From Paulinella micropora (Eukaryota > Cercozoa > Imbricatea > Euglyphida), in the NCBI GenBank assembly GCA_009731375.1, contig BJOX01000203.1:595859-633719 (forward strand): a DNA stretch of 37,861 nt, given 5' to 3'. Position numbers and translations under genes: made by a program. Every line of letters starts with the position of its first letter. Within the stretch, counting starts at the first letter, position 1. The notes beneath the pieces were generated by a model. It was not told the DNA's origin. It saw nothing but the letters and a program-made list of their open reading frames with translations, and did not search any database. This document shows positions 29,538-37,861 of this stretch, in pieces.

Positions 29538-29692
29538 TATGTATGTATGTAAGATTATGTATGTAAGATTATGTATGTATGTATGTATGTATGCATGTAT
29601 GTATGCATGTATATATGCATGCATGCATGAATGGCATGCATGCATGCATGAATGGCATGCATGCATGCATGTATTGCATGCATGCATACACA
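29538..29692. repeat. ATGT array and 22-bp GCATGC palindromic repeat
   Basis: ATGT repeats (29538-29615), then about three copies of a 22-bp unit, GGCATGCATGCATGCATGAAT (29618-29690). GCATGC is self-complementary, so this block could form cruciform structures. Confidence 0.9.
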
Positions 29693-29721
29693 GGCTTGAC
29701 CTCTTGCGCCTCTTTTCTTGG

Positions 29722-29850
29722 CCACCACCTCCACAAAATGTGGTTTATGGTTTACACAGCAGAAAAATGCACGTGCTTCCCGGCTGGCTAAATTTCACGT
29801 GTTGTGCGTGCAGCAACTTTGCCCGCAAAACACGCCAAATTTTGCTCTGA
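29722..29850. repeat. Dispersed hairpin-bearing repeat, copy 2
   Basis: Shares CACCTCCACAAAATGTGGT with 7491. Like that copy it has an AAATTT..CGTGTTGTGCGTGC arm pairing with GCCCGCAAAACACGCCAAATTT. The copies are otherwise diverged, so the conserved parts are the two hairpins. Confidence 0.6.
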
Positions 29851-29860
29851 ACATATCGGA

Positions 29861-30372
<512 letters not shown>

Positions 30373-30660
30373 ATGTAAATATAAATATAAATTCTGATCA
30401 TAACTGCCATAAGAACATTATTATCAAAGATATTAATATAGATACAAATATGAATATAAATATATCTGTAAAATCAATATAAAAATAAATATTTCAGAAA
30501 TAAACATTTAATTTTTAACGGAGCTGGTGGCTCTCCTGTGTCCCCGTCAATGGCAAAAAAATTGTCCAAAAATTTGCCGCTGGCTACGGCTGTTATATTT
30601 TAGCCAAAAATTGGCCGCTGACTACGGCTGTTACTCACGCCGGGCCACCACGATCTATGA
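30373..30660. other. AT-rich spacer with a 37-bp duplication
   Basis: AT-rich, no gene seen. CCAAAAATTTGCCGCTGGCT at 30567 and CCAAAAATTGGCCGCTGACT at 30604 are a direct repeat, both followed by ACGGCTGTTA. Confidence 0.75.
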
Positions 30661-30662
30661 GA

Positions 30663-30665
<3 letters not shown>

Positions 30666-30695
<30 letters not shown>

Positions 30696-31536
30696 NNNNN
30701 NNNNNNNNNNNNNNNNNNNNNNNNNNNNNNNNNNNNNNNNNNNNNNNNNNNNNNNNNNNNNNNNNNNNNNNNNNNNNNNNNNNNNNNNNNNNNNNNNNNN
30801 NNNNNNNNNNNNNNNNNNNNNNNNNNNNNNNNNNNNNNNNNNNNNNNNNNNNNNNNNNNNNNNNNNNNNNNNNNNNNNNNNNNNNNNNNNNNNNNNNNNN
30901 NNNNNNNNNNNNNNNNNNNNNNNNNNNNNNNNNNNNNNNNNNNNNNNNNNNNNNNNNNNNNNNNNNNNNNNNNNNNNNNNNNNNNNNNNNNNNNNNNNNN
31001 NNNNNNNNNNNNNNNNNNNNNNNNNNNNNNNNNNNNNNNNNNNNNNNNNNNNNNNNNNNNNNNNNNNNNNNNNNNNNNNNNNNNNNNNNNNNNNNNNNNN
31101 NNNNNNNNNNNNNNNNNNNNNNNNNNNNNNNNNNNNNNNNNNNNNNNNNNNNNNNNNNNNNNNNNNNNNNNNNNNNNNNNNNNNNNNNNNNNNNNNNNNN
31201 NNNNNNNNNNNNNNNNNNNNNNNNNNNNNNNNNNNNNNNNNNNNNNNNNNNNNNNNNNNNNNNNNNNNNNNNNNNNNNNNNNNNNNNNNNNNNNNNNNNN
31301 NNNNNNNNNNNNNNNNNNNNNNNNNNNNNNNNNNNNNNNNNNNNNNNNNNNNNNNNNNNNNNNNNNNNNNNNNNNNNNNNNNNNNNNNNNNNNNNNNNNN
31401 NNNNNNNNNNNNNNNNNNNNNNNNNNNNNNNNNNNNNNNNNNNNNNNNNNNNNNNNNNNNNNNNNNNNNNNNNNNNNNNNNNNNNNNNNNNNNNNNNNNN
31501 NNNNNNNNNNNNNNNNNNNNNNNNNNNNNNNNNNNN
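30666..31536. other. Poly-G tract and assembly gap
   Basis: A G homopolymer (30666-30695) leads into 841 Ns (30696-31536). A CT array begins on the far side. Confidence 0.98.
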
Positions 31537-31563
31537 TCTCTCTCTCTCTCTCTCTCTCTCTCG

Positions 31564-31622
<59 letters not shown>

Positions 31623-31629
31623 ATCTATT
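31537..31629. repeat. CT array
   Basis: CT repeats with one CG and one TT interruption, running from the gap to the first copy of the 44-base exon-like segment. Confidence 0.95.
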
Positions 31630-31702
31630 GAATATGTATCTTGATTTACCAGAGCGCACCATGTTGCAGGGAGGGATTTTGCAGCGATAGGGTGATGAAG
31701 TC
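31630..31702 (+). pseudogene. Diverged copy of a 44-base exon-like segment
   Basis: AATATGTATCTTGATTTACCAG then AGCGCACCATGTTGCAGGGA and GCAGCGATAGGG. It aligns with 32175-32275 but with many changes and a shortened middle. It ends at GTCTGTCTACCTACC, like the second copy. Confidence 0.55.
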
Positions 31703-32160
31703 TGTCTACCTACCTATCTACCTACCTACCTACCTACCTACCTACCTACCTATCTACCTACCTATCTACCTACATATCTACCTACCTATCTACCTACCTA
31801 CCTACCTACCTACCTATCTACCTACCTACCTACCTACCTACCTACCTACCTATCTACCTACCTATCTACCTACATATCTATCTACCTATCTACCTACCTA
31901 CCTATCTACCTACCTATCTACCTACCTACCTACCTACCTACCTACCTACCTACCTACCTACCTACCTATCTACCTATCTATCTATCTACCTACCTATCTA
32001 CCTACCTATCTACCTACCTATCTACCTACCTACCTACCTACCTACCTACCTACCTACCTACCTATCTACCTACCTACCTACCTACCTACCTACCTACCTA
32101 CCAACCTACCTACCTACCCCTATCTACCTACCTACCTGTCCTCCATCCATCCACCTATCC
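31703..32160. repeat. ACCT array
   Basis: About 430 bp of ACCT repeats with ATCT interspersed, between copies 1 and 2 of the exon-like segment. Confidence 0.97.
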
Positions 32161-32207
32161 ACCCAGTCTATCAATCGAATACGTATGTATTTTTATTCAT
32201 CTACCAG

Positions 32208-32251
32208 TGTAAAGAATGCAATCTCGATGTTGAAGAGAGGGATCTGCAGTG
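32208..32251 (+). CDS. 44-base exon-like segment, copy 2
   Basis: Preceded by TTTTATTCATCTACCAG and followed by GTAAGG, a strong donor after TG. One frame reads CKECNLDVEERDLQ. Its length and frame match the copy at 32410. I do not recognise the peptide and find no neighbouring exons, so coding is plausible but unproven. Confidence 0.35.
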
Positions 32252-32409
32252 GTAAGGGGAAGGAGTCTGTCTACCTACCTATATACCTACCTGCCTACCT
32301 ACCTACCTTTCCTCCATCCATCTATCCATGCATCCGTCCATCCATCCATCCATCCATCCATCCAAACATCTGTCTATCAATCGAATATGTATGTATATTC
32401 ATCTACCAG

Positions 32410-32453
32410 GGTAAAGAATGCAAGCACGATGTTGAAGAGAGGAATCTGCAGCG
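32410..32453 (+). CDS. 44-base exon-like segment, copy 3
   Basis: Preceded by TATTCATCTACCAG and followed by GTGAAGG. Same length as the copy at 32208; reads GKECKHDVEERNLQ in the same frame. Differences from that copy fall at about seven positions with no indel, and both splice sites are kept. The sequence after it (32457-32500, AGGAGTACACAATGATAGTAGCAGG) recurs at 32655-32697. Confidence 0.35.
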
Positions 32454-32510
32454 GTGAAGGAAAGGAGTACACAATGATAGTAGCAGGAATCCAGATCATC
32501 CTACACGAAG

Positions 32511-32573
32511 GCAATAAAGGCAGTAGTAAGGGCAATAAAGGCAGTAGTAAGGGAAATAAAGGCAGTAGTGAGG
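32511..32573. repeat. 21-bp tandem repeat, three copies
   Basis: GGCAATAAAGGCAGTAGTAA-type unit, three times with a 21-bp period. Being a multiple of three, it reads as the heptapeptide GNKGSSK repeated in one frame, open to 32617. Confidence 0.93.
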
Positions 32574-32743
32574 CAGAGGAAAGACAAGAAAGGCAATACA
32601 GAGAAAGCGCAACATAACACACGCTAGCATAACACACTGCAACGGTAGGGGGAAGGAGTAGACGATGATAGTGGCAGGAATCTAGATCATCCTATCTATC
32701 GTGCCCGTAAACCAAAAGCTCATCCACTTAATCAATCCAAGCC

Positions 32744-32890
32744 AATCAAAGCCAGGCCCAGCCAAGCCCAGCCAAGCCAAGCCAAGCCAAGCCAAGCCAA
32801 GCCAATGAAATGCCATGCCATGCAATCCAATGCAATCCAATGCGATGCGATGAGATGCGATCCAAGCGATCCAAGCAATCCAATCCAATC
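32744..32890. repeat. AAGCC pentamer array grading into ATGCA/ATCCA variants
   Basis: CCAAG pentamers (about 32744-32800), then progressively altered pentamers such as ATGCC, ATGCA, ATCCA and ATGCG up to about 32890. The ATCA array follows. Confidence 0.9.
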
Positions 32891-32904
32891 AGTTTGTCAG
32901 TCAA

Positions 32905-32931
32905 TCACTCAGTCATCTCTAAGTCAATCAC

Positions 32932-32992
<61 letters not shown>

Positions 32993-33006
32993 GCAATCAA
33001 TCAATG

Positions 33007-33065
<59 letters not shown>

Positions 33066-33078
33066 CGAATCAAGGAAT

Positions 33079-33137
<59 letters not shown>

Positions 33138-33164
33138 CACTCAATCACTCACTCACTCACTCAC

Positions 33165-33207
<43 letters not shown>

Positions 33208-33246
33208 ATGAATCAATCGATGAATCAACCAACGAATCAATCAATG

Positions 33247-33277
<31 letters not shown>

Positions 33278-33371
33278 TCAATCAAATCAATCAAATCAAT
33301 CACTCAATCACTCAATCACTCAATCACTCAATCAATCACTCAATCACTCAATCACTCGATCACTCACTCAC

Positions 33372-33411
<40 letters not shown>

Positions 33412-33576
33412 CCAACCAAAAAACCAACCAACCAACCAACCAACCAATCAATGCAATCAATCCAATCAGTGCAATCAATGCAATCAATGCAATCAATGCA
33501 ATCAATGCAATCAATGCAATCAATCCACTCAATCCACTCAATCCACTCAATCAATCAATCAATCAATCAATCAATT

Positions 33577-33622
<46 letters not shown>

Positions 33623-33694
33623 GCAATCAATCAGTCACTCACTCACTCAGTCACTCAGTCACTCAATCACTCAATCAATCAATCAATCAATCAC

Positions 33695-33754
<60 letters not shown>

Positions 33755-33976
33755 GCAATCAAGCAGTCAAACAATCAAGCAATCACAGTCACTCAATCAG
33801 TCAATCACTCAATCACTCAATCACTCAATCAATTAATCAATTGATCAATTAATCAATTAATCAATTAATCAATTAATCAATTAATCAATCAATCAATCAA
33901 TCAATGAATCAATCAATCAATCAATCAATCACAATCACTCAATCACTCAATCACTCAATCACCACTCAATCACCAC

Positions 33977-34018
<42 letters not shown>

Positions 34019-34130
34019 CAATCAAGCACAATCACTCAATCAATCAATCATCAATCAATCACTCAATCAATCAATCAATCAGTCAATCAATCAATCAATC
34101 ACTCAATGACTCAATGACTCAATCACTCAC

Positions 34131-34162
<32 letters not shown>

Positions 34163-34240
34163 GCAATCAATCACTCAATCGATCAAGCAATCAATCAAGC
34201 AATCAATCACAATCGCTCAATCACTCAATCACTCAATCAC

Positions 34241-34279
<39 letters not shown>

Positions 34280-34312
34280 GTCAATCAATCAATCAATCAA
34301 TGACTCAATCAC

Positions 34313-34360
<48 letters not shown>

Positions 34361-34405
34361 GCAAGCAATCCATCAAGCAAGCAAGCAATCCATCAAGCAA
34401 GCAAG

Positions 34406-34459
<54 letters not shown>

Positions 34460-34500
34460 CTCAATCACTCAATCACTCAATCACTCAATCACTCAATCGC

Positions 34501-34576
<76 letters not shown>

Positions 34577-34580
34577 GCCA
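32905..34580. repeat. ATCA tetranucleotide array
   Basis: About 1.7 kb of CAAT/ATCA repeats with variants CACTCAAT, AAGCAATC, ATGCAATC and TTAATCAA in local blocks. All Ser/Ile/Asn/Gln frames are repeat translations. Confidence 0.98.
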
Positions 34581-34671
34581 AGAAAGCTGACCATGTCGAG
34601 ATCATAGCAGTCAGCCAGAAGTCAAATCACTCAATCATGATTATCACTCAATCAATCACTCAATCACTCAC

Positions 34672-34725
<54 letters not shown>

Positions 34726-35614
34726 CATGAGAGCTGACCATGTCGCGATCAGAGCAGTCAGCCAGAAGTCAAATCACTCAATCATTATTATCACTCAATC
34801 AATCAATCACTCAATCACTCACTCACTCAATCAATCAATCGATTAATCACTCAATCCATGAGAGCTGACCATGTCGCGATCAGAGCAGTCAGCCAGAAGT
34901 CAAATCACTCAACATGATTATCACTCAATCAATCACTCAATCAATCAATCAGTCACTCAATCAATCAATCAATCAATCAAGCAATCAAGCAAGCAATCAA
35001 TCTATCAATGAGAGCTGACCATGTCGCGATCAGAGCAGTCAGCCAGAAGTCAAATCACTCAATCACTCAGTCACTCAATCAATCAATCACTCAATCAATC
35101 AATCACTCAATCAATCAATCAATCAATCAATCAAGCAATCCATGAGAGCTGACCATGTCGCGATCAGAGCAGTCAGCCAGAAGTCAAATCACTCACTCAG
35201 TCACTCATCACTCAATCACTCAATCACTCAATCACTCACTCACTCACTCAATCAATCAATCAATCACTCAATCCATGAGAGCTGACCATGTCGCGATCAG
35301 AGCAGTCAGCCAGAAGTCAAATCATTCACTCATCACTCAATCACTCAATCACTCAATCAATCAATCACTCACTCAATCAATCAATGAGAGCTGACCATGT
35401 CGCGATCAGAGCAGTCAGCCAGAAGTCAAATCACTCAATCAATCAATCAATCACTCAATCACTCAATCACTCAATCACTCACTCAATCAAGCAATCAATC
35501 AATCACTCAATCCAATGAGAGCTGACCATGTCGCGATCAGAGCAGTCAGCCGGAAACCAAATCACTCAATCATGATTATCACTCAATCAATCACTCAATC
35601 AATCAATCAGTCAC

Positions 35615-35658
<44 letters not shown>

Positions 35659-35935
35659 GCAATCACTCAATATATCAATGATCATAGAAGTCAGCCAGAA
35701 GTCAAATCACTCAATCACTCAATCACTCAGTCACTCACTCAATCAATCACTCAATCAATCACTCAATTCATGAGAGCTGACCATGTCGCGATCAGAGCAG
35801 TCAGCCAGAAGTCAAATTACTCACTCAGTCACTCATCACTCAATCACTCAATCACTCAATCACTCAATCAATCACTCACTCAATCACTCAATCAATCAAT
35901 GAGAGCTGACCATGTCGTGATCATAGCAGTGAGCC
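34576..35935. repeat. Eleven-copy compound repeat in ATCA arrays
   Basis: A unique piece of about 50 bp (GAGAGCTGACCATGTCGCGA, then TCAGAGCAGTCAGCCAGAAG and TCAAATCAC) recurs with GCTGACC at about 34586, 34733, 34863, 35013, 35148, 35281, 35390, 35521, 35776 and 35904. A partial copy lies at about 35681. ATCA arrays lie between them, giving a period of roughly 110-150 bp. Most copies differ by zero to three bases. Confidence 0.95.
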
Positions 35936-36428
35936 AGAAGTCAACCACGAAGCCCTCAGTAAACACCTCTTTGCGCAAAGCTAATAGATAGGTAGACATT
36001 ATATATATATGTATATTAAATATATATATATATAAATATCATCCAGAAGTCAACTACGAAGCCCTCAGTAAACACCTCTTTACGCAAAGCTAATAGATAG
36101 ATAGACATTATATATATATATATAATATATACACCTTATATATAATAATGATAATAATAATAATAATAATAAATATATATATATTATTATTATTATTATT
36201 GTATATAAGGTATATATACATATATAATATATATATATATATATATGTATGTATATATATATATATATATCATCCAGTGGTCAACCACGAAGCCGTCAGT
36301 AAACACCTCTTTACGCAAATATTATATATATATATATTATATGTACATATAATATACATATACATATATATATATATATACACACATAAATATATATATA
36401 TATGTATATGTATATATATACATATATG

Positions 36429-36477
<49 letters not shown>

Positions 36478-36535
36478 CAGCCAGAAGTCAACTACGAAGC
36501 CCTCAGTAAACACCTCTTTACGAAAAGCTCATGGA
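35936..36535. repeat. Four-copy exon-like piece in AT arrays
   Basis: CCAGAAGTCAACTACGAAGC, then CCTCAGTAAACACCTCTTTA and CGCAAAGC, occurs at about 35936, 36041, 36271 and 36478, separated by AT and TTA arrays. No indels separate the copies up to ACG. One frame reads [13 protein letters not shown]. The first copy continues without a break from the last unit of the ATCA-flanked repeat. Confidence 0.9.
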
Positions 36536-36547
36536 TAGATAGACATT

Positions 36548-36724
36548 TATGTATATATATATATATATATTTATATGTATGTATGTATGTATGTCTGTAT
36601 GTCTGTCTGTCTGTATGTATGTATGTACATATGTATGCACGTATGCATGTATGCATGTATGTATGTATGTACGTATGTATGTCTGTATGTATGTATGTAT
36701 GTTATGTATGTATGTATGTATGTA
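36548..36724. repeat. AT and ATGT/GTCT array
   Basis: AT repeats, then ATGT with GTCT and ATGC variants. Confidence 0.95.
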
Positions 36725-36831
36725 GACCAGTGAAAGAGAAGCCAAGGTCTTTCCAGCGATAGGGAATGACCAAACTCCTAGCAATACACATCAAGGTCCG
36801 TTTTACACCACCCAGATTTTTGGGTTTCTGG

Positions 36832-36960
36832 TGCCACTTTCTGGGTTTTGCTCCCTGAAAAGCCTGGCCTGTGCTGCCACTTTCTGGGTTTTGCTCCCTG
36901 AAAAGCCTGGCCTGTGGTGCCACTTTCCGGGTTTTGCTCGCTGAAAAGCCTGACCTGTGG
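36832..36960. repeat. 43-bp tandem repeat, three copies
   Basis: TGCCACTTTCTGGGTTTTGC, then TCCCTGAAAAGCCTGGCCTG, starts at 36832, 36875 and 36918, each 43 bp apart. A remnant TGCCACTT lies at 36963. The third copy has four or so changes. The unit has no microsatellite in it, unlike the other compound repeats here. Confidence 0.95.
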
Positions 36961-37000
36961 TGTGCCACTTGTGCACCCGACAGCCGAACTTAGGGGTGAG

Positions 37001-37003
37001 ATG

Positions 37004-37068
<65 letters not shown>

Positions 37069-37073
37069 CTAGC

Positions 37074-37107
<34 letters not shown>

Positions 37108-37145
37108 TATAGATAGATAGATAGATAGATAGATATATAGATATG
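37001..37145. repeat. GATA array
   Basis: GATA repeats with GCTA and TATA variants in the right half. Confidence 0.97.
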
Positions 37146-37612
37146 TTTAATCTGTGGGCGTGGCTTAGCTTGAAAAGCCATGGCCTCCTATACTACCCCC
37201 GGACAAGAACTTTCAGCACCGGCCAAGCTGCACACCAACCACTGTCTCGCTGTGGTTGGTGTCTGTGCCCAGTTCAAGCCGAAAGGTAGCCGAGCCCTTT
37301 TGAACTATACGGGACAACACTAGAACACTCCCCAGGAGCGTGTGCCCTAAGGAGATGATGCCATGAGCAAGTCGAGGTTTCAGGAGTTCACGCTCGTTGT
37401 GAGTTACCTTCTACAACCCCGACTTCATCAACCCTTTGCATCACGCCCCGACTTCATCAGCCATGGTCAGGAGTTGGTTGCCTGTTTAGCCCTTGCGCTG
37501 CGCGCGATTAACGGCGGACACAAAATCGTCATTGTAGGAGATAGTTAGATCTGAACCCCAGGCTGAGTTGCCAGTGGCAGAGACCGTCTCCAGGATAGAT
37601 ATATAGATAGAT
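37146..37612 (+). other. Unique segment with a hairpin and a short frame
   Basis: GC-richer than its surroundings. It holds a hairpin at 37232-37262, a duplicated CCCCGACTTCATCA (37417 and 37447), and a frame of 61 codons (37363-37548, ATG to TAG) ending LALALRAINGGHKIVIVGDS. I do not recognise the peptide. Its composition is not repeat-like, so it may be a gene fragment or part of a mobile element. No splice sites or partner exons are evident. Confidence 0.4.
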
Positions 37613-37861
37613 GAAATATCGACTAATGTCAGAAAAAAGGAGCTTCTGATTTCGTCAACCAGAAAGTCTAGTCTGTGGGTAAAGTATTAACCCGATGCCC
37701 AGCTAAGCCGTGATGTTTGCACGGAAGGGACTGATACAGGCAATACCAAAGCTCCCTAGTACCAGGCGGGGCCAGGGCTCGTTCCATAAAGCGCCCCTTG
37801 CAGAACGAGCTCCCACCTCCATTACAGAGGGCCCAGTAAGCAGATGGAGTTTCGAGACTGT
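37613..37861. repeat. Dispersed repeat of about 250 bp, copy 2
   Basis: Matches 14825-15080, starting GAAATATCGACTAATGTCAG and still continuing at the window edge. It again sits next to GATA repeats at its left end. Confidence 0.85.

Noticed and set aside
32805-35990. Long Ser/Ile/Asn/Gln frames
   Set aside because: Translation of the ATCA array. No start context, splice site or non-repeat domain supports them.

Overview
This is a eukaryotic nuclear window. The signs are GT-AG introns with pyrimidine tracts, a Ty1/copia LTR retrotransposon, AT-rich spacers and no bacterial operon structure. Well over half of the bases are simple-sequence DNA: AT, ATGT, GA/CT, CAA, ATAC, TCC, GATA/ATCT, ACCT, ATCA and homopolymers. 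Eleven runs of N interrupt it, nearly all beside or inside simple repeats. I cannot name the organism. A microsatellite-loaded protist, alga or small metazoan would all fit.

Layout. 1-1.2 kb: AT/ATGT/GA arrays and a gap. 1.22-1.72 kb (-): possible exon of a small cysteine-rich secreted protein. 2.3-5.3 kb: CAA arrays with three copies of a 130-150 bp core, then ATAC arrays and a nine-copy repeat of about 110 bp. 5.74-7.45 kb (+): two exons of an unrecognised multi-span membrane protein, split by a long TCC array and a gap. 7.7-8.9 kb: GATA arrays. 9.98-18.57 kb (+): scattered small exons that join in phase into what looks like an EI24/CysZ-like polytopic membrane protein. Its introns are swollen by microsatellites, and several exon edges have been copied many times inside them. 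19.2-28.5 kb: an older LTR-like repeat that contains a young, nearly complete Ty1/copia element (20346-27892, minus strand). 28.5-37.9 kb: CT, ACCT, ATCA and AT arrays carrying more copied exon-like pieces, then a short unidentified segment and a second copy of a dispersed 250-bp repeat.

The copia element has two LTRs that differ by one substitution and one indel, a 5-bp target duplication, a polypurine tract, Gag with a CCHC knuckle, a DSGA protease, integrase, reverse transcriptase and RNase H with catalytic residues present. Its primer-binding site matches the anticodon arm of initiator tRNA-Met and stops exactly at the LTR edge, as expected for copia-type half-tRNA priming. The AUG inside that site is also the first in-frame Gag start. 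The coding region is interrupted by three frame changes: two in G runs and one 10-bp duplication.

The most unusual general feature is a repeated pattern. Unique pieces of 35-60 bp, often an exon edge plus its splice site, are duplicated 2-11 times together with the neighbouring microsatellite, at periods of about 100-270 bp. This recurs at many separate places in the window.
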